Source: Anthoceros angustus | Lineage: Eukaryota; Streptophyta; Anthocerotopsida; Anthocerotales; Anthocerotaceae | Assembly: GCA_010909165.1 (NCBI GenBank) | Contig: MU008171.1 | Location: 372,001-436,000, forward strand | DNA length: 64,000 nt | Reading direction: 5' to 3' | The notes under the pieces: model-generated | What the model was told of the DNA's origin: nothing | The model's database searches: none | Seen by the model: the letters and a program-made list of their open reading frames with translations, nothing else | Made by a program: the position numbers and the translations under genes | Part shown: one piece after another, positions 47,222-59,000 of the stretch | Position numbering within the stretch: the first letter of the stretch is position 1 | Layout: every line of letters begins with the position of its first letter

Positions 47222-47788
47222 CATTTGAAACCGACCGTCACCGGCATCCGTCACTGCAGTAAATTCAGGGTTATCACTGCCACCAGCCAGATACATGATC
47301 CATGGGGGACGTCTTTGTACCCTCTGGCTATTACTGTACATGTCCGAGTGTTTATATGTATTACCTACTCGGTACACCTACTCCAAGACATCACGTGCCA
47401 AGCCACTGTTTGTCCCATGTCTTGGGTTGTTTCACAGACAAGGGCTTCATCGCGCATCCACAATTCTGTTGAATAAAAACAAAACAGAAGAAAGTAGGTG
47501 TCTTAAATCCGTCCTGTCAGGACAGTCCTGCATTATGTACAGAAAACTCTTTATTTTTTGTGTTTTTCTGGTGGACATCCAACACCATCCTAGGGTTCAG
47601 CTCCACATTCCTTGTATGCAAGTACATTAGAAACTTCTCCATGATCTACTCCTGTACAATACCACAAAATAGCAGTGGGCTTGAGTGCGTACAAGAAATC
47701 TCCTCCATTCCTCCTTCCTCCACTCTGGCCGGTTGCTGGACCGTCATGTTGGAGTGAGGAGAAGGGAATGGCGGTGTCTGAGATTTCT
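47222..47788. other. Convergent intergenic region
   Basis: Holds the 3' UTRs of the invertase and UBA genes. AATAAA occurs at 47472-47477 on the plus strand. No coding sequence is seen. Confidence 0.5.
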
Positions 47789-48874
47789 TCACTCGTTCAG
47801 AAAATGAGCAAGAGCCTTATCCTTGTCGTTGTCATAGGTATGCAAGACTCCAGCCAGTTTTTCAGAAGGAAAGCCCATCTCCCGTAACGACATGTACGCG
47901 GGACAGAAATCCACAACCTGCATGCAAGCCCAGCCCACTCTTTGCCAGTCAGGGGAAACCCTTAACTCAGTTTCCTTTCCACCAGACCGGGCCAAGCAGG
48001 AGCCCTGAAATCCTATGCTTCACCAAAGTAAGGACCTTGTTTTGCACGTCCCCGAACGTTGCCACTGCCATGGCAACAGCCTCCTTGTTCAGTCCCATGG
48101 CCACATACTTAGCAACAACTGGATCTTCTGCCGCAGCCTGGAAACAGACAGTTCCTCAATTTTGATTGCAGACAAGCACAAAACACAGAGCACAGAGCAC
48201 AAAGCACAAGGCAGAATGGAAGCACATGGCAGAAAGGAAGCAGACAAGGCAAAGACAAGGTGGTGTTGACTGACCGATGGCATGGCACAATCATCCCCGT
48301 TGTCTTGCCGCAGAGCATCAGAGGGTCCTCGAGGCCAAGCTCCCGATTCCAGATCCTGAATCAACCGACGCTCGAACTCGAAGTCGAATTGGAAGAGGCT
48401 CCGAGGCACTTCGTTGGCCGGGGGTTGCAATTGAGCAGGGGCAGCAACCTGGTACTCTGGCTTGATGACAACTCTGATACCATTCCCGCCTCCTTCTGCA
48501 AGCAAACCCATCAGCAAACAGATCAGATCCAATCCAGATGTGCGATGCTCCAGCAGCAAGCAGCAGCGTCCCTGGAGAAGAAGCTGCCTGCAATCAAGAG
48601 TGTGAACTTACTACTCACGTGGAGCAGATGCAGCAGCGGTAGGCACCGGGGGAGGAGGGCGATTGGTGGGCGGTCCCGCGGGCTGCCCGATCCGCGGGTA
48701 GAAGGGCGGAGGTTGGCTGTGGCCCGGCGAGGAGGCGCCCGTGGAGGAAGACGTGATGCGGTTGTAAGGAGGCGGCGGCGGCTGCGTTGGTGGGTATCCC
48801 GCCGGCCTGTTGAAGCTTGCGAGCTGCTGCGGAGCCGCGGTGGCCCCCTTCCGGTAGTCGTAGGTTGCATCCAT
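47789..48874 (-). CDS. Plant UBA-domain protein
   Basis: Four exons (48619-48874, 48275-48495, 48036-48137, 47789-47917) join in frame to about 235 residues. The ATG at 48874 (MDATYDYRKG) is preferred; an upstream in-frame start at 48928 would add a Leu/Ala-rich leader not expected for this family. The N-terminal half is Pro/Ser-rich and disordered (PPTQPPPPPYNR, PPPFYPRIGQP). A conserved middle block reads GIRVVIKPEYQV and VPRSLFQFDFEFERRLI. Next come PVVAKYVAMGLNKEAVAMAVATFGD and a C-terminal UBA-like helix bundle (MSLREMGFPSEKLAGVLHTYDNDKDKALAHFLNE). It matches, as I recall it, a conserved plant family of soluble UBA proteins with presumed ubiquitin binding; the exact role is unknown. Confidence 0.85.
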
Positions 48875-49105
48875 CTGTCCCACAGCAGCGCAAGACGATG
48901 CGACAGCAGCAGCCAGCAGCAGCAGCAAGCAGCGGCAGGAGAAGCGGAAGGTTCAATCTGCACGGCTTCTGCTCACACGTATATAGGTTTTGCACCAGGC
49001 AGCCGAGGTGAGGTGTCTAAATAGGAACATGGCCTCGGTGCGATGCTTGTGGGTTCGGGTTCCTCCCGACCTTCGGCCCTACGTTTCCACCACCAGGGAG
49101 GCAGC
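48875..49105. promoter_or_regulatory. Short divergent promoter region
   Basis: About 230 bp separate the starts of the UBA gene (-) and the membrane-protein gene (+). A TATATA element lies at 48980-48985 (acgtatataggt) and could serve the minus-strand gene, about 110 bp upstream of its ATG. The region also has an imperfect CAG run. Shared control of both genes is possible. Confidence 0.45.
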
Positions 49106-50291
49106 ATGTCACCGGCAGCGGCTCAGGATGAGGATGCGGATGCAGATGAGGATGGGCATGCACCGGCCTTCTGCTTCCACCATCCTGATGCGCTGGGGGA
49201 ACGATGGGGACGAGGGCTCCGCAGGTCAGTGCAGTTATGTGTGCTGCTGATGCTGCTTGCACTGTTTCCGTGAGGATGTGGCTGAGGCCGAAGTTGGGTG
49301 ATGGGCAACGTGCGTAGATGATAGTAGATACCCTTGGTGGTGCTTTGGTGGGTGGTGGCAGCAGGTGAGGAGGCTCCCGAGACCTTGTTTCTGAGGGAAC
49401 TCCGGAGGAGAGGCCTGTCCAAAGGTGCTGCAGGGGGGCAGGATGCAGGCTCGTCTGTGGGCACCGAGGTGGATGTGGGCTTTCCTTCTTCCTCCTCTCC
49501 CTCTTCCTCTTCTTCTGATGGTGGTGGGAAGCCCAACAAGGCTTCTGCCGGGAAAATGCCATTGTCAGAAGGGGATCGGGACAACCAGCGGGCACGGTCC
49601 ATGGCTTTGAACAGCGAAGGCGTCGATGTGAGTGAGAGGCCATGCATGGCATGAATGAAGGTTTTTTCATGTCTCGAACGAGGGTAGGGAAGCCCTTCTT
49701 CTTCAATTCTGATGGCATGTGTGTGGTGAAGTGGTGCAGGGCTTGATTCCCAGGGCGTGGGAGCTGCTCAAGCTGGGGAGCTCTTTCGTGCTGCTGTTCT
49801 GGCCTCTCATGCTGGCAACCATTGCTGCCTTCGCTGCAGCATACATTGTGAGTCCACCGACCGAGTAGATGAATGAATTTATGACCTTAGGGCAATGCAT
49901 GCATCTGCTTCATTCCTTGGCTTCCCTTCCCTTCCCTTCCCGCCTGCCTCTCTCTCTCTCTGTGTGACTATCTGTCAGCATCTGCCCTATCACACTGAGA
50001 TGTGATGATGCAATTGCGGGGCTGGGCTGGGCTGGACTGGTTTGCGTGCAGTACCTCGGTGCAAGCTTCGTACACTCGGGAGTCGGGTACTACCAGCAGC
50101 AGAGTCGGGTCGGGACGCCACCACCGTATGTGGATGCCTACAAGCTGCTGCAGGAGCTGGAGCTGCAACAGCAACAGGAGCAGCAGGAGCAGCAGGAGCA
50201 GCGGCAGCAGGTGCAGCAGGGGGGAGGAAGCGTATCTTCCACTCAGGTCCTGCCAGCTCCTGTCCCAGGCCCAGACCCAGGCCCACAATGA
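49106..50291 (+). CDS. Small plant membrane protein, unknown function
   Basis: Three exons are well supported: one holding ETLFLRELRRRGL and ending at 49627, then 49740-49847 and 50052-50291. They join in frame: ALNSEGVD, then GLIPRAWELLKLGSSFVLLFWPLMLATIAAFAAAYI, then YLGASFVHSG. The second piece is one strong transmembrane segment. The C-terminal tail reads PPPYVDAYKLLQELE followed by a Gln-rich run. A likely first exon at 49106-49224 (MSPAAAQDEDADADEDG, HHPDALGERWGRGLR) ends at a GT donor, but its phase does not match the obvious acceptor near 49370, so the 5' structure is uncertain. The pattern agrees with a conserved, uncharacterised single-pass plant membrane protein; no function is claimed. 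Confidence 0.65.
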
Positions 50292-52674
50292 TTCCTTTCC
50301 TTTAAGACAGCAAGAAAGCCAAGATGGCAGGCTCAGCAGACAGGCCAGAGGGCAGCCTATGCCCTGCGCTTTCTTGCTCCCTTGCTTCCTTGCTTCCTTC
50401 TTCTTGTTACATTCCATTCCATTCCATTCCATTCTCCCAACCCACCAACATAGGGGAGAGAGATTTTATTGTTTGGCTTTTTGTTGACCATGCACGCTGG
50501 CGCTGCCGCTGCCACTGGCGTGGGCATGTCGTTGGTTGCCATTGTCTCAAGACATTTGCCCTCTTCCGTGCACTCCACCGAGCCCGAGCGCCCGAGCCCG
50601 AGCACAGTATCTTGGATCATCCCACATCCACAGATCCTGCGTGCACAGCACACATTCCATTCCCCACTCCCATGTCGCACGCGACATGCCACATGCCATG
50701 CACGACATGACACCCACACGATACCATGCATGCAAGCCATGCATGCCATGCCTGCCATGCGAGTGGCCGCGGCGGCGCATGCCCGCTGCCCGCTGCCCGC
50801 TGCCCGGGTACGTGCCCGGGTGCCTGCCCGCACCTGGCCTGCCCCAGGCTGCGGGAATCGGAATAGGAATCCGGTGCCGGAACGTGGAGCTGCCCGGACG
50901 GCCCGGGCAGGTTTGTGCATGACAGGCAGCCCGTGTCGGAATGTCGGTGGCCGGGGACCGGGATGACCGGCGCGACCGGGGCCTCCGGGTTGACCGGGTA
51001 TAGAGAGAGGATGTGGGGCGAGCATGCGGGTGGGGGCCGTGGCAGGCTGAGGCCCAGGCCCAGGCCCGGGCATCCTGGAGGTCACGCAAAGCATCGGTGA
51101 CAGCAGCAGGAGGGCTAAAGTGCGCGAGGGGCCCGCACGGCCTGAAACGGGCGTGCATAAAATATTATGTTATGACGCGGCGGGGCCATGAGGGTGACGC
51201 AAGCTGACAGGCCCAGTGCCGGCGCCGGCCCCACTGCCTTCCATTAACTTACGCTACCGGGAACCCCAGCCATGTGCTCATCATTCCGCTTGCGTCCCTC
51301 GGTCCACCCCATCCGTACGGCTCCCGCTTCGATGCCCCCGATTCGTACGTTCCTATCTCATAATACATGCTCCCGCTACGCCATCTTCATACTGTACGTA
51401 CATACACAAACACACACACTGTTCTTCATTCCTTCCTTCCTTCCCTTCCCTTCCCTTCCCTTCCCTTCCTTCTCTTTCTTCCTTCCCCTTTTCTTTTCCC
51501 TTCCTTCTCCTTCTCCTCTTCTCTGTCCCAGTCTGGCCCGTCGTTCTCTCTTCTGCCATTGCTGCAACTCCCCTCTCGTTGCGTCTCGCCTCCTCACTCT
51601 CGCCTCCGCCTCCACGCTCTCGCGCCTTCTGCTGGTGTCGAGCTCCCGCTTCTTGTGGCTCGTCTCTTCCGATTGAGTCGTCTCCATCCATCCGCCTTGC
51701 TTCCGTTGCTGCAGCCCCGGCTTCCTCCAGCTGCCCAATATCGTCTTGTGGGTGGGTGATTGAGCGAGCAGGAAGGGAAGAGCGTCCAATCACCACCGGA
51801 TTGCGGCCACGAGCATGCCAGCTCCCCCCCGACGACATCCCATCAACATCAACATCAACATCAGCAGCAGCAGCAGCAGCAGCAGCAGCAAGAGCAACAT
51901 CAGCAGGAGCAGCAGTTCATGTGCCAAGCTCTCCACGTCTTGTTGTTCCAGCAGAAGGTGCAGGTGCAGGTCCAGGAGTCCCGGTCCCAGTCACAGGCCC
52001 TAGCCGATCTCTCCATCCTCCTCGCGCCCGCCTCCACAATGAAGTCCAGAAATTTTTGTATCAATTCCCTCTTCTCCGTCCGCCTCCAATACGACTCCAA
52101 CACCGCTTCCATCAGCACCCAATCCAAAATCAACTCCCCTTCCCACTCCCTGAGCTGCCTCGACCTCAGTGTTCTGTCCTTCTACAATTCCCTCCCTTCT
52201 TTCGGATAGCATGTTTGCCTGACATCCTGTCGTCCCACCACGGCCTCCCTGCTGCCCCCATCCTGCTCGGTCCCCTCGTCCCCACCCACATTGTGCTGCA
52301 TTGCATCGTGAGCTGCCATGGATTGCTAATCTCTCTTCCCTCCTCCCCGAGACGAGTCAGACGCTAGCTCCCAGGCCCCCACTGAGTCAGCTTCACCCTA
52401 GCAGCTCTGCGTCCGGAGGGGAGGGGAGAGAGACATCGAGATGAAGCAGCAGCAGGTGATGGTAACGCTGCAGCAATCCAGGCATGACAGCTTCCGTGTA
52501 GTGTGGTGATCAATCGGTAGCATCCCATTCCTTCCCATTTCTTCTCGTTCCTCCCATCCCTTCCCCTTACCCTTACCCTTACCCTCGCCCTCGCCCTCAC
52601 CCTTGCTTGTCCCCTTGTTTGTCCTAGGCAGTGTTTGTCAGTCAAGCTCAGTCAGTCATTGGTGTTCCACCTGA
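50292..52674. other. Intergenic, upstream of KANADI
   Basis: No gene with recognisable domains is seen, although several long frames exist in low-complexity DNA. Features include CATG-rich repeats (about 50680-50770), cccgctg repeats (about 50780-50805), cttcc runs (about 51430-51480), a CAT/CAG run at about 51840-51890 and ccctta repeats at about 52565-52590. The last 1-1.4 kb may be a long 5' leader of the KANADI gene. Confidence 0.4.
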
Positions 52675-53272
52675 ATGTTTGCCCTTGGAATGACTTCACC
52701 TGCGAATCCTGGCTGCAAGGAGGGGCCCAACGTCTTGGAGTTTGCCTTCAATCCCTCGCCACCACCACCTCGCTCAGTCTCTCCCTATCATGGCTTCGAC
52801 CTGTGGAACTCCCGCCACAGGCCCATCTCCCCTCCTGCACCAGCTTCAACCTCCGCCAACTCCAGCGTCTCCAGCCAGAGACTGGATTCCGACGCCCTGC
52901 AGGAGGCTGCTTCTACCGACCTGTGCTTGGGCACCAATGCCAATGTCTCTCCCAATGACGCCGCCTGGAAGCAGCTTGGATCCAAGCTTGTTCCGGCGCC
53001 GGGCCATCTCCATCTGTCTCTTCAGCCTGCTCAGCCTCAAGTGCCTGCTCTTCGTTTTTCTATCGGTGACGCTCCCCTTTGCCAGGACCTGCCTCCTCCC
53101 CCTGCAGTCCCCTCTGCCAATGCTCCTGCTCCGCCAGCCCAAGGGCCTGGGGGCCGTCTGTTTGTACCCTCCCTGAACGCTGCACCGGGCCAGAGCCCCG
53201 AGCTCTACGTCCACTCCAGGTCATTGACAGGCGGAAGCCGCCCATTTGCGAATGCCGTGGATGCACATCCCG

Positions 53273-53306
<34 letters not shown>

Positions 53307-55738
53307 GAGGCTCAGCAACCTGCTCAACGGATCCGAGCATGTCCACAACACCCATCTGCATGGGTCAGGCTCATCATCGCCTCCTCCAGCTCCAGGCCAC
53401 TTGCTCGCAGATTGCACAGGGCTCAAGGCTGCACACCAGCATGCTGCTGCAGGAGGGCTTCCCAGGCTGCTGCTGCCTGGTACTGGTCCAGGTGCAGGTG
53501 CAGGTGCAGAGGATGTGTTCCACGCCCAGGCGCATGCCAAGGCCATGCTATCCTCCAGAGGCAGCAGCAGCATTCTGGAGCCCATGTCGGAGGCCAAGCA
53601 CACCATGACTGCCTCCTCGTCATTCCTCACCCGCCAGGCCTCCTCCAATTTGCCCATCAACTACGATGAAGCAGGCTGCTGGGCAGCAGGGGATGCGGCA
53701 TCACCAGGGCAGCATTCTTCGTCTGTGGGGCACCATCCCAATTCTCCCGTCCACGATGCCCCTCTCAGCCCGCTCTCCACCAGGGCTTTGAGCGGGGACA
53801 GTGGGTGCCTGGTGAAATTCAACACCCACCTTCATGTTGCCCGATCCCAGCGTCCATCCATGGCTGCTGGGGAGAGCTCGCCTTCCCGGAGCATCGATTG
53901 CGGCACCTCGCTCTTCAACAAAACCGGCACTTCTTCCTCCACATCCAGTCTGAGACCCCTTCAAGTCTACCACGCCCTGGAATGCTCAGGAACCAGCTCG
54001 AACGACATCCCTGAAGGCCTCAAAGCATCTCTGCGCCAGCTGCATGACTTACGGAGGAATGCCGGTGTCGCACCCCCGTCTTTCGGCCGCGCCCACCGAT
54101 TTGAAGGCTTAGCAACATCCAACACTTCCGCAAGCTCCCTCCTGTTCCCTCAGGTAATCCTCTCAACCCATCAGCGTCAATCTTCCTGCTCATGGTAATG
54201 CACCATTCCATTGCCACTGACACATGGGCCGGTTTCTGATCGATCGATGTCATGTGCAGGCGGCTTATGGGGCGGGAAGTGCTCCCTTGGAGATGGCACC
54301 TGCACCTGCACATGCCAAGCATCAGCAGGGCCTCGACTCTGCCTATTCTGGGTATCTGCAGACAGCTGCAGCCTGCCAGAAGGTGGCCATGGAGGATGAC
54401 ATGATGCTGGTTGAGGTAGACAAGGGGGCGCCAAGTGTGGTGGAGCTGGGGACATCCGACATGTCCAAAGGTATCAAACTTTCTTTTGTGTCCTCCCTTT
54501 CTTTCCTTTCTCCTTTCTCAGTCAGACTAGGCTAGACTTGCCTTCTCCTTCCCTTTCCTATCCTTCCATGTTGGATCAGTAGCATACATAAATGAAACAA
54601 GAGCTGAAGGGAACCGTATGGGCAGGAATGCCCTCCAGCTCACTGGGGAATTCCAATTCGGGAGCGCAGGGCCAAACGGACAGCGGTAGCAGCATCACCA
54701 GCCTGCGCTCCAGATTCATATCCAAGCTGGGGCCCAAACGCAGCATGCGAGCCCCTCGAATGCGCTGGACTTCCACACTGCATGCCCACTTCGTGCACGC
54801 AGTGGAGCTGTTGGGAGGCCACGAGAGTAAGCCAAAGCTACCCATCAACCTCACCAATGTCCACACTCGCATGCTGTGTGTCTGGAAGCGAATGTGCGTG
54901 CATGCACCTCTGTTGTCGTGTTCATGCACAAACACAATCACCCACAATTCCCAGATGCTTCGGATGTGCAGGAGCCACTCCCAAGTCCGTACTGGAGCTG
55001 ATGAACGTCAAGGACCTGACTCTGGCTCACGTGAAGAGCCATCTCCAGGTCGGTTTCGATCACCCATACATATCATCCAGTGACAGTGCCATGCATTTAC
55101 CTGACCCACACGTGCCGTTTCCATGACCGGGAACAGATGTATCGCACCGTGAAGACATCTGACAAGCTGCCTGCGAGCGGGCCCGGTGGAGGCAAAGCGG
55201 AGGAAGCGGCAGCGGCAGCGGCAGCCGCAGCCGCAGCAGCTGCAGCTGCAGCGGCGGCAGCTCTGCTGGCCAGCAATGGCATCGGCAAGGCTAGCTCCAC
55301 GGGAGCCGTCACCACAGGCGAGGCGCGGGCACTGTTCGCGCTGCACAGTCGCGGACAGGAAGCTCGCTGGCCAAACACCGCCAACGGAACCGGAACCGGA
55401 ACCGGAACCGGCAACGCCAGCCGGTAAGTTTTTAGTTGCTCATCCTGTTCCTGTTCCTCGGCGTGTAGACAGACGTGGCTGCTCTGCTACTGGCGTTCGT
55501 GCCGTTTGAATCTGCTGATGAGATGGATATATTCCGATTGCCTGGTCGTATTGCTCTCAGGTACCACCACCACCAGCTGCAACAGCAGCAGCAGCACCAG
55601 CAGCTGCAGCAGCAAGCGCACGAGCATCAGCATCAGCAGCATCAGCAGCCGGCCAGTCCCAGTTTGGAGTTCACACTGGGCCGACCCGGGGGCTGGCCTT
55701 CCAGCCCGCCCCAGGAGCTGCTGTTGCTCAAGTGCTGA
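52675..55738 (+). CDS. KAN: KANADI-family GARP transcription factor
   Basis: Six exons (52675-54153, 54260-54470, 54602-54826, 54972-55048, 55137-55423, 55561-55738) join in frame to about 818 residues, larger than flowering-plant KANADIs (about 250-400) because exon 1 is long and Ser/Pro/His-rich. The GARP DNA-binding domain spans exons 3-5: KRSMRAPRMRWTSTLHAHF, VHAVELLGGHE, RATPKSVLELM, NVKDLTLAHVKSHLQ, MYRTVKTSDK. The C terminus ends with the KANADI signature LEFTLGRPG...ELLLLKC. The family acts in the nucleus as repressors in organ polarity and auxin-related development. Low-complexity runs include Ser (about 53276-53310), Ala after the GARP domain (about 55204-55265) and Gln/His near the end. 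AATAAA follows at 55770-55775. Orientation is convergent with UTP21. Confidence 0.95.
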
Positions 55739-56045
55739 CAAGCTCAATAACTTTCCGTGTTCGACCCAGAATAAAGTTGTCCCGACACCACCCAAGTTGG
55801 GCAGGAACTGCTTAGCTTTGATTGGCTTGCAGGGGCGAGCTTACAGGCCGTTCTTTTCGCTCTTGGGGATTGGAATGTCCCTGACTCCGCTCCTGGTTCG
55901 GAGCTTTTTGGATTTGATGGATTTGGTTTTTAATTTATGTCACCTCAAGGAGGGCGGTAATGGATCGTGTCTCTCACATCATACTCATGGCATCCAAAAG
56001 TGCTAGGATGTGGTTGCGGAAGTGGAACAGAAAGTTGTTCTCTCA
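55739..56045. terminator. Convergent 3' region of KANADI and UTP21
   Basis: About 300 bp between two stop codons. AATAAA at 55770-55775 suits KANADI, 32 bases after its stop. No further gene fits. Confidence 0.5.
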
Positions 56046-59000
56046 TTAGTTCACTTGACTGATAAATCCTACCACACACCGAACGTGTTGGAATAACCCG
56101 TCCAGTCTCATCCACACTGCTTTTTGTAACTTTGAAAGCTCCTGGGCCTTCTCTCGTAATGTAGCCTCTTTGCTGATGCATTCTCCATGGACCTGCATCC
56201 GCAAAAGCTCTTAAGATCTCGCTGGATGACCAAAGCAAAGCCCCTCTCAATCATCTCACGCTTCACCCACTCGGTACCCACAAAATGACGAGTTTTGAAT
56301 TTGAGCGTACCTTCAGGAAAAGCTGAATCCAAGCCTGCAAAAGTTCAAAGTTGTTGTTGGATGCCAGCTGCTTGATGAAAAAGTCCAACACTACTTCCAA
56401 GGACTGTCCCTGTTGGTCTGCGACACCTGGACCCACACCTTGTAGCATCCTAAGCTCAAAGTCCACGGTAGAAGGTGGCATGGTCTTCATATACGCAAGC
56501 AGCTCGTTATCTGCATACAACGCATGTTGTGACGATGCTTTTAGCACAGGTAAAACTAACTCGATCACCAAATCCAGAAACTGCAACCAACTTACGGTTT
56601 CCATTCTCAGCATAACCAGCAAGCAGATGCAAGAACTGGGACTGGAAGCCCCCTTTGTTGCCTTTGCTTCGTGACTTCATCTCCTTGCCTTCCGTGCTAT
56701 TTCCATCAGCATCGTTGGTTTGATTCTGAGGTGCAAAGTGGGGAACACCAGAAACTGAAGGTAACGTGGGTAGGAAAAAAGGCGCTTTCTCTGGCTTCTT
56801 CGGTGGAGCTATTGGCTTGTTACGCTCCTGGAAGGAGAAACCATGTTACACAACAAAGCTGAATGTGACTGCAATAACCATCTCCCACATTTGCATCCCA
56901 AAACGGGTGTAAAAGCCAGAGGCAAAACCTTGATGACGTCGAGATTGACCAGGCCTAACCACTGAGTCCTTGGCAGGCTGGCCATTGTTACAAGTTCAGG
57001 CACGATCTGAGCAGTGGCAGTGAGAGGCAGCACATCTTTGCTCTCCAGCTCAGCTTCTGCTGCTGACACAGAGGTGGCAGCCAGCAGGTTTGTATCATCT
57101 GTGGTGCCATCTCCTCCTCCACTCGAAATAGTTGGAAGAGAAACCAAAACCACTTTCCCACCACTTCCTTGTTCCATATCCACCACCCCAGAGTAGAGAA
57201 GCCGATTCGCCCTGTGTTATGATAAAACATGTCGGCACTTATTCAGAAGACAAGAGAGAGCCAGGTTGTGTATCACCAAGCATACTACGCCAGATGTGAA
57301 AAGCACGTACCACAGATAGATTGCATTTTTATTTACGTGTGCTGTTGCAAGCATATCCATGTTAGGTGACAGAGACAAGGCAGTCACAGCTGCATCGACC
57401 TGCATTGCATCAAGCTGCTTGGATCCCACAACATCCCATGTGCGAACTGTTCCGTCCATTGAGGACGACACGAGCCATTTCCCATCCTCACTAAAACAGA
57501 GATCAGTGATTCGATCTGTATGACCCACAAATTGCCGAACCAGTCTGACAGCCACCACATCAAACACCCTGACAACCATGTCATTTGAAGCTGTTGCCAC
57601 AAGGCCTGTGACGATCACACAACAACGTACAACTTCAGTGGGACCCATCGAAAATACTCAGTAGCCAATCAATACCTCAAATCATGTACACAGGAAGGCC
57701 TCCACACCATTTCCTCGATGGTGCACCAGCTTCACAATCGGAGAACCTACATCTAAGCTGGACTGCAGAGTAAGCCCCTGAAGTCCCAAACCTGAGAGAG
57801 TCATAACAAATCACAAGCCAATTGTAAGTATAAACAGTTACATCTGCTCAGAGAGACTGCAATAACCATCTCCCACATTTGCATCCCAAAACGGGTGTAA
57901 AAGCCAGAGGCAAAACCTTGATGACGCCGAGATTGACCAGGCCTAACCACTGAGTCCTTGGCAGGCTGGCCATTGTTACAAGTTCAGGCACGATCTGAGC
58001 AGTGGCAGTGAGAGGCAGCACATCTTTGCTCTCCAGCTCAGCTTCTGCTGCTGACACAGAGGTGGCAGCCAGCAGGTTTGTATCATCTGTGGTGCCATCT
58101 CCTCCTCCACTCGAAAATAGTTGGAAGAGAAACCAAAACCACTTTCCCACCACTTCCTTGTTCCATATCCACCACCCCAGAGTAGAGAAGCCGATTCGCC
58201 CTGTGTTATGATAAAACATGTCGGCACTTATTCAGAAGACAAGAGAGAGCCAGGTTGTGTATCACCAAGCATACTACGCCAGATGTGAAAAGCACGTACC
58301 ACAGATAGATTGCATTTTTATTTACGTGTGCTGTTGCAAGCATATCCATGTTAGGTGACAGAGACAAGGCAGTCACAGCTGCATCGACCTGCATTGCATC
58401 AAGCTGCTTGGATCCCACAACATCCCATGTGCGAACTGTTCCGTCCATTGAGGACACGAGCCATTCCATCCTCACTAAAACAGAGATCAGTGATTCGATC
58501 TGTATGACCCACAAATTGCCGAACCAGTCTGACAGCCACCACATCAAACACCCTGACAACCATGTCATTTGAAGCTGTTGCCACAAGGCCTGTGACGATC
58601 ACACAACAACGTACAACTTCAGTGGGACCCATCGAAAATACTCAGTAGCCAATCAATACCTCAAATCATGTACACAGGAAGGCCTCCACACCATTTCCTC
58701 GATGGTGCACCAGCTTCACAATCGGAGAACCTACATCTAAGCTGGACTGCAGAGTAAGCCCCCTGAAGTCCCAAACCTGAGAGAGTCATAACAAATCACA
58801 AGCCAATTGTAAGTATAAACAGTTACATCTGCTCAGAGAGACTGCAAATAACCAAACACTGACGACACTAATTATGTATGCAGTCATCGGAGCTGGAAGA
58901 GGATCACCTTGATAACAGCGTCATAGCCACCACTGATGAGATGGGTATTAGTTGCATCACAAGCTAAGCCAACAACTGCACCAACATGAGGATTGGACCC

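Noticed and set aside
51216-52367. 383-codon plus-strand frame upstream of KANADI
   Set aside because: Low-complexity Ser/Pro/Leu sequence over simple repeats, no domain; it may only be part of a leader or promoter.
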